Below, one piece after another: positions 25,537 through 34,598 of a DNA stretch of 64,000 nucleotides; position 1 is the stretch's first letter, and every line of letters begins with the position of its first letter. The DNA lies in the NCBI RefSeq assembly GCF_005871165.1, contig NZ_SWKP01000008.1, positions 62,001 through 126,000 of the forward strand, in the 5' to 3' direction. A program made the translations under genes and the position numbers. This stretch comes from Maricaulis alexandrii (lineage in GTDB: Bacteria > Pseudomonadota > Alphaproteobacteria > Caulobacterales > Maricaulaceae). A model generated the notes under the pieces. It searched no databases. It was not told the origin of the DNA and saw only the letters and a list, made by a program, of their open reading frames with translations.

Positions 25537-26855
25537 GATGCGGGCTCCTGTCCGGCCGCCGGCTTGTTGCGGTGGCGGATGATGTAGACGATCGCGCCGA
25601 CCAGGCCCCAGCCGGCGAGAATGAGGTAGGGCCGCCAATCCGTGGAGATGCCCAGCAGGGTCACGGTGATGGCCATGATGATGCCGAGCACGGCCCAGAC
25701 CTGGACCGCTTTCGACGACAGCTTGAACCCGGCCTGTTCGTGCAGGTCCGGGCGCGTCCGCACGATGCGGATGGCGGACAGGCAGGTGGTGCAGAATTTC
25801 AGCAGGACCGGAATGTTCACCGCCAGGAAGAGCGCGGCCAGATTCACCGGGAAGAGCAGGCCGACCATGCAGGCCGTGAAGGCCGCGGCGAGTGCATAGT
25901 GCGGCGTGCCGAATTTGGAATGCACCCGACCGAAGACTTCCGGCAGGGCCCCGGCCCGGCCCATCGCGTAGAAAGAACGGCTGAAGGTCATGCACAGGGC
26001 GTTGAGCGAGGTTCCGATGGCGGCAATGGCGGCCAGGGCCACGACGGGGCGGGCACGCTCTTCGCCGATCAGCACGGCCACGGCATCGAGAACCGGCGTC
26101 TCGCTCGCCCCCAGGCCTTGCGGACCCAGCAGTCCCAGACAGACCCCGGCGACGAGCAGGTAGACCACCACGGAGGTCGTGATGGCGACCGCGATCCCCA
26201 GCGGGATATTGCGCCGGCTGTTCCGCACCTCGCCGCCCACTTCCGTCGCCGCCTCGATGCCGAAGAACAGCCCGACCAGAAGCGGAATGGTGGCCAGCAC
26301 ACCGCCCCAGCCCTGCGACAGGAAGGGGGTGAAAGCAGCCGGGTCGACCGCGGGCACGCCGGCAAAGGAAAAGATGCCGAAGAAGATCAGCAGGGCCACC
26401 ATCAGCACGGTCTGGATGGAGGCCGCCAGCGCCACGCCGAAAAAGTTCAGACCGAAGACGATGACGAAGAGCCCCGCCATCGCCGCCTTGGTCGGCAGGG
26501 GTATGAGAAAGGAGAGATAGCGCACCAGCACCAGGGAGAGGATGAACATCGCGCCGACATTGCCGGCAATGCGCAGCCAGACGATCGCGAAAGCCAGTTT
26601 CTCCGACACGAAACGGCGCGGCCATTCATAGGAGGCCCCGGAGGTGGGCAGGGTGGAGCCCATGAAGGCATAGGTCACCGCGATCACGAACATCGGGATG
26701 GCCGCGAGCGGCACGGCGAGCAGCATGGCCGGGCCGGCCAGTTCGGTGGCCGGCGCGATCACGGAAAAGATCGACACGCCAATGGCCGTCCCCAGCCCCA
26801 GGGCCACGACCGGCAACAGGCCGACGCCCTGTTTCAACTCACGCAACTCACTCAT
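25533..26855 (-). CDS. APC-family amino-acid permease
   Basis: 440 residues and about 12 membrane helices. The start MSELRELKQGVGLLPVVALGLGT gives the APC helix-1 glycine motif (GLGTAIGVSIF); helix 6 and its loop contain FFGIEAATEVGGEVRNSRRNIP, the conserved family stretch. It imports an amino acid or polyamine by proton or sodium symport. The start overlaps the OCD stop and its own stop overlaps the S10 start, each by 4 bases (ATGA), a tightly coupled operon. Substrate not determinable, though the neighbours suggest a peptidase product. Confidence 0.9.
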   Translation of the reverse strand: MSELRELKQGVGLLPVVALGLGTAIGVSIFSVIAPATELAGPAMLLAVPLAAIPMFVIAVTYAFMGSTLPTSGASYEWPRRFVSEKLAFAIVWLRIAGNVGAMFILSLVLVRYLSFLIPLPTKAAMAGLFVIVFGLNFFGVALAASIQTVLMVALLIFFGIFSFAGVPAVDPAAFTPFLSQGWGGVLATIPLLVGLFFGIEAATEVGGEVRNSRRNIPLGIAVAITTSVVVYLLVAGVCLGLLGPQGLGASETPVLDAVAVLIGEERARPVVALAAIAAIGTSLNALCMTFSRSFYAMGRAGALPEVFGRVHSKFGTPHYALAAAFTACMVGLLFPVNLAALFLAVNIPVLLKFCTTCLSAIRIVRTRPDLHEQAGFKLSSKAVQVWAVLGIIMAITVTLLGISTDWRPYLILAGWGLVGAIVYIIRHRNKPAAGQEPAS

Positions 26856-27805
26856 TTCGGACTCCGGAGGGTCTGATGGAGCCAGGCCGCAGCAGCCAGA
26901 TCCTGCACGGCGTGACCCAGGGATTTGTACACGGTGATCGCCGCCACGGAGGGTCGGCCCGGCGCGCGTCCGGCCATGACATCGCCGATTTCGGCTTCCA
27001 GGCGGGCGGGCAGGAAACGGCCGCTGTCGATGGCCTGGCGGACTTCGCCGCCATGGGCCAGCACATGCGGGCGGTGATCGGGGAAGACATGCGCCTTCAG
27101 CAAAAGCTCGGTATCGGTCTCCGCGGCCATCGGGCCGGAGGAGCCGACCAGATTGACATGCGTGCCGGGCCGGACGCACTTGCCCGGCAGAACCGGATCG
27201 CGCGACGCGGTCACCGTACAGATCATGTCCGCCTCGGCAGTCGCGGCTTCCACTCCGGAACAGGCCCGCGCGGCATAGCCGGCCTCGCGCAGCTCTTTGG
27301 CCAGGCCTTCGGCCTTGTCCGGATGGCGGCCCCAGACGGTGATATCCTCAAGCGTGCGGACCCGGGCCAGTGCGTCGACATGGGCGCGGGCCTGCTGGCC
27401 GGTCCCGATCATGGCCAGACGTTTGGCATCCGGGCGGGCCAGTACATCGGTCGCGGCCGCGCTCATGGCAGCGGTCCGGATGCGCGTGATTTCGGCCGCG
27501 TCGGCGACACAGACCGGCTTGCCGCTGACCCGGTCGAACAGGATGACCAGTCCCTCATGCGCCTTGTGATCGGCATGGGCATAGACACTGACCAGCTTGG
27601 CCCCGAACCCCTGGTCGCCGGTCAGGGCGCCGGGCATCAGGGCAAAGGTCTGCCCTTCGCCCAGTGCGATGAAGGAGCGCAGCAATTCCCCCTCCTCGCC
27701 GGATGAGAGGGCCGGCATGACCTCCCGCATCAGGCGGATACAGGTCTCCATGTCCAGCGTGCGCCGGACGGTGCCTGCATCGAGAAAGAGGGGGCTGTCC
27801 GTCAA
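26852..27805 (-). CDS. ornithine cyclodeaminase / mu-crystallin family protein (copy 2)
   Basis: 317 residues with the same hallmarks as copy 1: AAEITRIRTAAMSAAATDVLA, MIGTGQQARAHVDAL, GTHVNLVGSSG. TTG start at 27805, overlapping the aminotransferase stop (TTGA). Shares gene order (next to S10 peptidase and amino-acid genes) with copy 1 but is diverged, so the two probably act on different substrates. A reductase for cyclic imines or a dehydrogenase for amino acids is possible. Confidence 0.87.
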   Translation of the reverse strand: MTDSPLFLDAGTVRRTLDMETCIRLMREVMPALSSGEEGELLRSFIALGEGQTFALMPGALTGDQGFGAKLVSVYAHADHKAHEGLVILFDRVSGKPVCVADAAEITRIRTAAMSAAATDVLARPDAKRLAMIGTGQQARAHVDALARVRTLEDITVWGRHPDKAEGLAKELREAGYAARACSGVEAATAEADMICTVTASRDPVLPGKCVRPGTHVNLVGSSGPMAAETDTELLLKAHVFPDHRPHVLAHGGEVRQAIDSGRFLPARLEAEIGDVMAGRAPGRPSVAAITVYKSLGHAVQDLAAAAWLHQTLRSPK

Positions 27806-29067
27806 GACAGCGCCTCGAGGACGCGATCGATATCCGCTTCGCTGTTGAAGACGGACGGGGAAATGCGCAGCCGGTGCCGGGACAGGGAGACCTGCACACC
27901 AGCGGCCTGCATCCGCTCATGGAGATCGGCGCGGGCATTCTCGCGCGCCCAGGCGATCAGCGGACCGGTACTGTCTTCCGGCGTCAGCGGTTCAAAGCCC
28001 AGGCGCGGCATTTCGCGGCGGGCTTTCTCGATCAGGGGCTGGCGCCAGGCCTGGATGTTCGCGACACCGCGCCGCGTCAGATAGTCCAGCGACCAGTCCA
28101 GATGGGCGACACCCGTATTGGAGTAGGTCCCCATGGCGAACAGGCCGGTGGCATCGTCACGGGCGCCGGTCTCGAAGAACGCGTCGCCCGGCGGATCATA
28201 GGGATAGGCATGGCTGGAGAAGCGCGCCAGCTGCTGATAGCCGGCCTGCGGACGCTCCAGCTGCGGGATGAGATCACCGCGGACATACATGAAGCCCAGC
28301 CCCATATCGCCCATCATCCATTTGAAGCTGGAATTGGCCATGAAATCGATGCCCGACGCCTTCACATCCACCGGCACGGACCCGACCGCGTGGACCGCAT
28401 CGACATAGACATGGGCACCATGGGCATGCGCCATTTCCGTGACGGCAGCGAGATCATGCTGGAACCCGTTGATGGTGGAAATGGCGGAGACGGAGACCAG
28501 GCGCGTGTCCGGCGTCATCGCGGCAGCCATGTCCTCCAGATGGATCCGGTTGTCGCGCATCGGGATGATGACGACCTCCATGCCGGCGGCTTCCAGCTCG
28601 TTATAGAGGTGGAAGGAGCCGAAGAAGTGCAGCACATCGGTGACGATCCGGCCGCCACGGCGCGGCAGGCCCAGACAGCGCACGGCCATCTGCTCCCCGG
28701 CCGAGGTGGAGGTGATGTAGGCGACCTCGGAGACATCGGCATTCACGAAGGCGGCATAGCGTTCCAGCACGGAGCGGCGCAGACGGCCGACCGAATAATC
28801 ACCGCCCTCCCCGTTCATGCTGCGCGAGGCGAGATAGGTCTCCACGGAGCGGCGCGCACCCTGGCTGACCGGGTGGACCGAGCCGGAATTGAGATAGGTG
28901 CCCTCAATGCCGGGAAATTCCGTGACATCCGGCAGGGCGGACAGGCCGGGCTCCGGCGCCGCCCCGGACTGGCCGGCCGCCTGCGCCGCGCCGCTGGCGA
29001 GCGGCAGAGCCGCCGCTCCGGCCAGATAGGCCCGGCGGGTCAGTCCCTGTTTCACGGTTTCGGTCAT
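27802..29067 (-). CDS. class V aminotransferase with Tat export signal
   Basis: 421 residues. ATG at 29067 follows GGAGGAGG. MTETVKQGLTRRAYLAGAAA is a twin-arginine signal with an AQAA cleavage region, so this PLP enzyme is probably folded with cofactor and exported. PLP-lysine candidate in NSSFKWMMGD; VYVDAVHAVGS carries the PLP-binding Asp and His. The fold is that of isopenicillin-N-epimerase/cysteine-desulfurase-like proteins, which include epimerases and lyases as well as transaminases. It heads a four-gene operon with OCD, APC permease and S10 peptidase. Confidence 0.87.
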   Translation of the reverse strand: MTETVKQGLTRRAYLAGAAALPLASGAAQAAGQSGAAPEPGLSALPDVTEFPGIEGTYLNSGSVHPVSQGARRSVETYLASRSMNGEGGDYSVGRLRRSVLERYAAFVNADVSEVAYITSTSAGEQMAVRCLGLPRRGGRIVTDVLHFFGSFHLYNELEAAGMEVVIIPMRDNRIHLEDMAAAMTPDTRLVSVSAISTINGFQHDLAAVTEMAHAHGAHVYVDAVHAVGSVPVDVKASGIDFMANSSFKWMMGDMGLGFMYVRGDLIPQLERPQAGYQQLARFSSHAYPYDPPGDAFFETGARDDATGLFAMGTYSNTGVAHLDWSLDYLTRRGVANIQAWRQPLIEKARREMPRLGFEPLTPEDSTGPLIAWARENARADLHERMQAAGVQVSLSRHRLRISPSVFNSEADIDRVLEALS

Positions 29068-29386
29068 CGCGGCCTCCTCCAAACACCTGACAGCTGGCCT
29101 TGAGAATAGAAGCCTGGCCAGCCCGGTTTCATTCCTTATCACGCTCCCAGACCGGCCCCGGCGCATTCGTTATGCGTCAAGCAGCCCCGTAAAGAACTGT
29201 CTTGCCGGGAAACGGGTGTTGCGCGACCTTACATATCGGTAATGCCCATCCGGACAGCTAAGTGATGCGAAAAAAGCGGGCCTGACGCCCGTTCGCGAAT
29301 AATCTTGCCTGTCGAAACCGGTGAAATGGCAAAACCTTTCCGCCCCCGCTTCGCTATCCTCCGGACCGGGTCAAGGGAGAGTGTCC
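29068..29386. other. divergent intergenic region, leader of the aminotransferase operon
   Basis: 319 bases between the minus-strand aminotransferase operon and the plus-strand M61-like gene. No coding frame with a start and ribosome site is seen. It holds a minus-strand terminator-like hairpin (29270-29291) and the GGGAGAG ribosome site of the M61-like gene. No confident promoter boxes. Confidence 0.5.
29270..29291 (-). terminator. minus-strand hairpin with T6, possible leader attenuator
   Basis: Read on the minus strand: CGGGC-GTCAG-GCCCG, one C, then six T. It points toward the aminotransferase operon and lies ~200 bases before its ATG. No minus-strand gene ends upstream of it nearby, so it could be an attenuator or the end of a small RNA rather than an ordinary gene terminator. 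Confidence 0.5.
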
Positions 29387-31198
29387 ATGCCGGCGAACGC
29401 CAACAAGTCGAGACATCATCACGGGCTGCGCCTGGCCGCCCTTGTGGCCAGCCTGACGCTGGCCGCCGCCTGCACACCGGCGGAAGAGACACGCGACGCC
29501 GCCACCCCCGCGCCGGCCGCCACCTCTCCGGCCCTGCCGCAATTGCATGTCACCCTGGCCCCTGGCGGGATCCAGACCGCCAGCGATAACCAGCCCGCCT
29601 ATATCGATGTGACCCTTGAAATGGCCGGCCTGCCGGTCGAGGCGAACACGCCCTTCCTGACCTCGCCCGCAATCTTCGCCGGCGTCGAGGCGGTCGCCTA
29701 TGGCGAGGACGGGATTGCCGACATTTCCGTGCAGGACGATGCCGGACCCGTGCCGCTCGTCCGCGCTGATGAGGACCCCGACCCGACGAATTTCCTCTAC
29801 TGGCGCCACTGGCAGGCCGAGCGCGATCTGGAAGGGGTTGTGACCGTGACCTATCGCGCCCCGATCGATCTGGTGATCCCGCAACTGGGCGCCGGCCCAC
29901 CCTTCGATCTGCGCCTCAATGACGAGATCGTCTCCGGCGCGGGCAATACCTTCCTCGTCGTGCCCGCCACGCCGCGCCCCTTCATGGTCAATCTGGACTG
30001 GGATTTGTCCGCCATGCCGGAGGGTTCGATCGGCGCCTCCAGCTTTGGCGAAGGATCCGTCATGACGCCGGGACCGGCCAGCCGCCTGGTCACCGCCTAT
30101 TACATGGCCGGCCCCATGGGGCATTTCCCGGATGAGGCCGGCAACCATCCCTACCGGGCCTACTGGACGGACAATCCGCCCTTCGATCCGGACACGGTCA
30201 TGCCCTGGGCCGAGCTGGTCTATGAAGCCCAACTGGACTTCTTCGGCACCGAGAACCCGGAGCCCTACACCTTCTTCGCCCGCGCCAATCCCTATCCGGG
30301 CGGCGGCGGGGCCGGGCTGATCAACTCCTTCATGCTCTCCTATGCCGAGGACACGGAAGAACTGGACGGGATCAACATCACCATCATCCACGAGATGAGC
30401 CATAAATGGGTGGGCGGCGTGTCCGGTCAGCCGGGGGCGACGTCCTGGTTCTCCGAGGGCGCCAATGTCTTTTTCACGCGCCGGGTTCCGCTGGCAGCCG
30501 GCCTGATGACGCCGGAGCAGTACATCGCCGATGTGAACAAGCACGCAGTGCGCTACTATACCAATGCGATCAACGACCTGCCGAATGACCAGATCCCCGG
30601 CCTGTTCTGGTCGGACACGCGGGTCCGCTCCCTGCCCTATGATCGAGGCTCGCTCTATTTCGCCACTGTCGACGCCGAGGTCCGCGCCGCCAGCGATGGT
30701 GCACGGAGCATGAATGACCTCTTCTTCGAGCTGGATGGGATGCGCAATGCCGGCACGCCAGTGACCGCGGAAACCTGGGCCGACATTGTTGCCGCCGAAC
30801 TCGGCGAACCGGCCCGCGAAGACTTCTGGGCGATGATGGACGGGGCCCTGCAAGTCCCGCCGGCCGACGCTTATGGCCCCTGTTTCGACCGGGTGGAAAC
30901 CCAAAGCCGCGTGTTCGAACTGGGCTTTGACCCCGCCTCGCTCGTGGCCCGGCCGCGTCTGGTCTCCGGCCTGGTGGCCGGGTCCAATGCCGAGGCCGCC
31001 GGCTTGCGCGAGGGCGATGAAATCCTGCAATCGGTCGCCCTGGAGGGCGTCCAGTCGGATGATACCAGCACGCTATCCCTCAGCGTGCGCCGGGACGGTC
31101 GCGACTTCACGCTGGACTATCTGCCGCGCGGGGAAGCCGTGACCGTCTACACCTGGGAGCGCATTCCCGGCGTCGAGGACGCCGCCTGCCCGCTCTAG
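29387..31198 (+). CDS. M61-like zinc aminopeptidase lipoprotein with PDZ domain (copy 1)
   Basis: 603 residues. ATG 29387 has GGGAGAG upstream; LTLAAAC is a lipobox. A beta-rich N-terminal domain (~40-220) precedes a gluzincin domain with H335-E-M-S-H339 and the third ligand Glu357 in WFSEG, spacing as in M1/M61 peptidases. A PDZ domain follows (~510-580, GLREGDEILQSV), then the tail WERIPGVEDAAC. A conserved GPCF lies before the PDZ. Two relatives in the window share this frame. Probably a periplasmic peptidase; glycyl aminopeptidase is the best-known M61 activity. Confidence 0.83.
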   Translation: MPANANKSRHHHGLRLAALVASLTLAAACTPAEETRDAATPAPAATSPALPQLHVTLAPGGIQTASDNQPAYIDVTLEMAGLPVEANTPFLTSPAIFAGVEAVAYGEDGIADISVQDDAGPVPLVRADEDPDPTNFLYWRHWQAERDLEGVVTVTYRAPIDLVIPQLGAGPPFDLRLNDEIVSGAGNTFLVVPATPRPFMVNLDWDLSAMPEGSIGASSFGEGSVMTPGPASRLVTAYYMAGPMGHFPDEAGNHPYRAYWTDNPPFDPDTVMPWAELVYEAQLDFFGTENPEPYTFFARANPYPGGGGAGLINSFMLSYAEDTEELDGINITIIHEMSHKWVGGVSGQPGATSWFSEGANVFFTRRVPLAAGLMTPEQYIADVNKHAVRYYTNAINDLPNDQIPGLFWSDTRVRSLPYDRGSLYFATVDAEVRAASDGARSMNDLFFELDGMRNAGTPVTAETWADIVAAELGEPAREDFWAMMDGALQVPPADAYGPCFDRVETQSRVFELGFDPASLVARPRLVSGLVAGSNAEAAGLREGDEILQSVALEGVQSDDTSTLSLSVRRDGRDFTLDYLPRGEAVTVYTWERIPGVEDAACPL

Positions 31199-31226
31199 CC
31201 AGCCGGCCGGACCGGAATGCCCCCTG

Positions 31227-31256
31227 AAAGCCCCGGGTTCATGGCCCGGGGCTTTT
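31227..31256. terminator. intrinsic terminator after the first M61-like gene
   Basis: AAAGCCCCGGG (31227-31237) pairs with CCCGGGGCTTT, giving an 11-bp stem with a 7-base loop and a T run on the plus strand, 28 bases after the stop. Confidence 0.9.
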
Positions 31257-31345
31257 CTAATTCACGATCTGGCGGTTTGGCGGGAAAAATAATGCGAGCC
31301 CTTGTTGGTATTTCACACAAGCGAGGGCATGGCCTGCCCTCAACC

Positions 31346-31385
31346 CGCCTAAAAACGCCTAAATTATTCGCGCCATCTGCCTAAA
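31346..31385 (+). promoter_or_regulatory. three GCCTAAA direct repeats upstream of the second TonB receptor
   Basis: CGCCTAAA at 31346-31353 and 31356-31363, and TGCCTAAA at 31378-31385. Start-to-start spacings are 10 and 22 bases, about one and two helical turns, 82-121 bases before the receptor ATG. The phasing suggests tandem activator binding; the regulator is unknown. Confidence 0.45.
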
Positions 31386-31466
31386 CTCTGACAAGCGGGC
31401 GGGACAGGCATACCCGACAGAGGACAACAGCCAGCGCGCCTCATTTGCTTGGAAGGGACCAGTAGT

Positions 31467-34457
31467 ATGAAAACCTCGAATTTTAAGCGGCTGTACACGA
31501 CCACGGCGATCGCCTCCGTTGTGCTGTTTGCCGCGCCGGCCGCCATGGCCCAAACCGACGACACCAGCGCCTCGGGCGGTGACGAAGAAATCATCGTGGT
31601 GACCGGATCGCGCATCCGCCGCACCGCCTCCTCCACGTCGGCGCCGGTCGCCTATGTGGGTGAAGAGGTCATCGAAGACCGCGGCTTCACCACCGCCGCC
31701 GACATCATCAACAACACGCCGTCCATGGCACCGCAGATCAACCAGGCGGATGGCAGCGGCAATTCCTCCGGCGACGGCCAGCAATACCCGGCCCTGTTCG
31801 GCCTCGGCGCCGGCCGCACGCTGACCCTGGTCAATGGCCGCCGTTTCGTGACGACCTCGTCCGGCATGGGCGAAGCGCGCGTCGACAGCAATATCATTCC
31901 GACCGGCCTGATCGAGCGGGTCGAAATCGTGCAGGGCGGCGGTGCCTCCGTGTACGGGTCCGACGCCATTGCCGGTGTCGTGAACTACATCCTCAAGGAT
32001 GATTTCGAAGGCTTCGAAGTCGACGCCCAGTACGGCAATTCCTGGGAGTATGGCGATTACGAGCAGCCCTCCCTGCGCTTCACGGGCGGCCTGAACTTCG
32101 ACGAAGGCCGCGGCAATATCGCCTTCAACGCCGAGTATTCCTCCTCGCCGATGCTGAGCTTCTCGGATCGTCCGCGGTCCAACCTCTCCCGCATCACCCA
32201 GGGCAATCCGCTGGATACCGGCCCGGATGACGGCATTCCGTCCGTGGCCGAAGTCATCCCGGCGCATTTCTGGAACTTCAACACGAACGGCATCGTCTTC
32301 TCGCTGCCGGCCCCGCCGCCGAACTTCCTGGTCCAGGTCAATGGTGCCCCGGCCCAGTTCGGTGAAGACGGCTCCATCATTCCCTACGATCCGGGCAATA
32401 TCCTGGGCATTCCGTTTGCCCAAGGCGGTGACGGTTTCCGCTACAGCGAGCTGGCCGGCCTGCGCACGGGCGTGGAGCGCCAGTCCTTCAATGCCATCGG
32501 GCATTACGACCTGTCGCCGACCCTGCGCCTGAACGCCGAATTCCTCTACGCCAACACGGAAGCGGAAGAACGCGCCCAGGGTCATTCCCGCACGGTGCTG
32601 AACGGTAATGGGGCCCCCTATGGCGCCATCATGTTCAACTTCACCAACCCGTTCCTGACCAGCGATGCCATCGCGGCCCTGTCCTCGGCCAATCCGGGCT
32701 TCGGCTTCGGCGCACCGATGTGGCTGTCCAAGCATTTCGACGGCCAGCTGGCCCCGACGGACACGACCACGCACACAACGGACAGCTATCGCGCCATGCT
32801 CGGCCTGGAAGGCGAGTTCGCCGCCGGTGACCGGGACTTCTACTGGACGGTGTCCGGCAGTTTTGCCCGTGTGGAAGGCGAGAGCTTCTCCTGGGGTGTA
32901 CTCCTGACTGAGTTCGAGAACGCCCTGGCCGCCGTCAGCGACGGTGCCGGCGGCGCCATCTGCGCCATCAATGCGGATGCGGACACCACCAATGACGATC
33001 CGAACTGCGCCGCCCTCAACCCGTTCGGCTACGGCAATATCTCCGACGCGGCGCGAGCCTATGTGACGACGCCGAGCGGCGAGACCTATGTCAATGAACA
33101 GGTCGACTTCCTGGCCACGCTGGGCAGCACGCTGTTCGATCTGCCGGCCGGTCCGATCGACTATGTCCTGGCCTATGAGCACCGCTCTGAAGAAGCCGAG
33201 TTCAACCCGTTCGAAGCCAACCAGCTCGGCCTGGTCGGCACGGGTGCGACGACACTCGCCACGTCCGGCGACTACAACACGCACGAACTCTCCGCCGAAG
33301 TCCTCATCCCGATCGTGGGCGGTGACTTCACCCTGCCGCTCGTCCAGGAACTGGAATTCTCCGGCTCCTACCGTTTCGTCGACAATTCCATCGCCGGCGA
33401 AGAGGGCGTGTGGGGTGCCGGTCTGCGCTGGCGTGTCACGGATGACCTGATGATCCGGGCCTCCCAGAGCCGGAACTTCCGCGCTCCGACCCTGACCCAG
33501 CTGTTCGCGCCGACCAATACGGTCGTTTCGAATGCCGGTGTCGACCCGTGTGATGCCGACCGCATCAATTCGGGCCCGAACCCGGCTGTGCGTCGGGCCA
33601 ATTGTGAAGCGGAATGGGCGGCCAACCCGGCCTATGGCAATCTCGCCACCTTCCAGGACCCGGCCGAGAACTTCAGCGTCACGACCGTGACCACGGGCGG
33701 CAATGCGAATCTGGAGAACGAGATCTCGGACACGACGACCTTCGGTTTCGTCTACGAGCCGGGCTTCCTTCCGGGCCTGACACTCTCGGTCGACCGTCTG
33801 GAAATTGACCTGACCGATGGCCTGGTCGCCTTCACGACCGAAGACTTCATGGCCGCCTGCTATGACAATGTCGACCAGCCGGTCGAGATGTGTTCCGCCT
33901 TCACCCGCCTGGCCGCGCCGGATGGCACGAACCCGGCCGGGACGGTGGTCGAAGGCCGCACCACGACGGTCAATGCCGGTCGCATCACCTTTGAAGGTGA
34001 AGTGATCTCGGCCCAGTACCTGGTACCGCTGGAAGACGTGTTCACCAGCTTCGACCCGGGTCAGCTGACCCTCGGCCTCGAGGCCACCCATACCTCGTCG
34101 CTGACGACGTCAGTGGTGGGTGCCACGGAGGAGCGGACGGACAATACGGCTGACACGCCGGACTGGAGCGGCCGGTTCGACGCGATCTGGACCCGGGGTC
34201 CGGTTCGCCTGACCTACCAGCTGTCCTATCTGGATGATGTTGTCGCCGAGGCCAATGCCACGATCGAGAGCACGCCGAACCCGTATCTCGAAAGGAACAT
34301 CACCCACTCGATCTCCGGCGCCTACGAGATCAATGCCGATCTCACCCTGCGTGCCGGTATCACCAATCTGACCGATGAAGAGCCGTCCTACCCGTCGCTG
34401 AGCTATGGCGACATCCTGGGCCGCCGCTACTTCGTTGGGGCCAACTTCAGGTTCTAG
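31467..34457 (+). CDS. TonB-dependent receptor (peptide/protein-locus type)
   Basis: 996 residues from ATG 31467 (GGAAGGGA upstream). Signal peptide to AAMAQ; a TonB-box-like EEIIVVTGSRIRR; plug domain with DIINNTPSMAP, LVNGRRFVTT and VYGSDAIAGVVNYI; large barrel ending GANFRF. This plug type (VTGSRI, NTPSMAP) is widespread among proteobacterial receptors flanked by peptidases. It lies between M61-like peptidases and an aminotransferase, so peptide uptake is a reasonable guess. Ends in a strong terminator. Confidence 0.93.
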   Translation: MKTSNFKRLYTTTAIASVVLFAAPAAMAQTDDTSASGGDEEIIVVTGSRIRRTASSTSAPVAYVGEEVIEDRGFTTAADIINNTPSMAPQINQADGSGNSSGDGQQYPALFGLGAGRTLTLVNGRRFVTTSSGMGEARVDSNIIPTGLIERVEIVQGGGASVYGSDAIAGVVNYILKDDFEGFEVDAQYGNSWEYGDYEQPSLRFTGGLNFDEGRGNIAFNAEYSSSPMLSFSDRPRSNLSRITQGNPLDTGPDDGIPSVAEVIPAHFWNFNTNGIVFSLPAPPPNFLVQVNGAPAQFGEDGSIIPYDPGNILGIPFAQGGDGFRYSELAGLRTGVERQSFNAIGHYDLSPTLRLNAEFLYANTEAEERAQGHSRTVLNGNGAPYGAIMFNFTNPFLTSDAIAALSSANPGFGFGAPMWLSKHFDGQLAPTDTTTHTTDSYRAMLGLEGEFAAGDRDFYWTVSGSFARVEGESFSWGVLLTEFENALAAVSDGAGGAICAINADADTTNDDPNCAALNPFGYGNISDAARAYVTTPSGETYVNEQVDFLATLGSTLFDLPAGPIDYVLAYEHRSEEAEFNPFEANQLGLVGTGATTLATSGDYNTHELSAEVLIPIVGGDFTLPLVQELEFSGSYRFVDNSIAGEEGVWGAGLRWRVTDDLMIRASQSRNFRAPTLTQLFAPTNTVVSNAGVDPCDADRINSGPNPAVRRANCEAEWAANPAYGNLATFQDPAENFSVTTVTTGGNANLENEISDTTTFGFVYEPGFLPGLTLSVDRLEIDLTDGLVAFTTEDFMAACYDNVDQPVEMCSAFTRLAAPDGTNPAGTVVEGRTTTVNAGRITFEGEVISAQYLVPLEDVFTSFDPGQLTLGLEATHTSSLTTSVVGATEERTDNTADTPDWSGRFDAIWTRGPVRLTYQLSYLDDVVAEANATIESTPNPYLERNITHSISGAYEINADLTLRAGITNLTDEEPSYPSLSYGDILGRRYFVGANFRF

Positions 34458-34467
34458 GGGACCTGTG

Positions 34468-34514
34468 CAGGGGTGGGCCGGTGACAGGCCCGATCCGGTC
34501 CACCCCTGTTTTTT
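34468..34514 (+). terminator. intrinsic terminator after the second TonB receptor
   Basis: CAGGGGTGG (34468-34476) pairs with CCACCCCTG (34500-34508), followed by six T. A 23-base loop contains a smaller inverted repeat. Located 11 bases past the receptor stop. Confidence 0.85.
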
Positions 34515-34598
34515 CATGGCGCGCAGAAGCGCCTGCCGCCGGACGACCCAAACGCTTCCCGTCCTGACCGATCCTCCCCCGGAAAGATTGCCCGCCTC

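Noticed and set aside
24043-26625. One 860-residue fusion of permease-frame and S10 peptidase
   Set aside because: The upstream ~360 residues are the wrong frame through the APC permease gene; the lipoprotein signal at 25536 marks the real start.
31359-34091. Long minus-strand frame opposite the second TonB receptor
   Set aside because: A mirror of the receptor codon pattern; no ribosome site or family resemblance.
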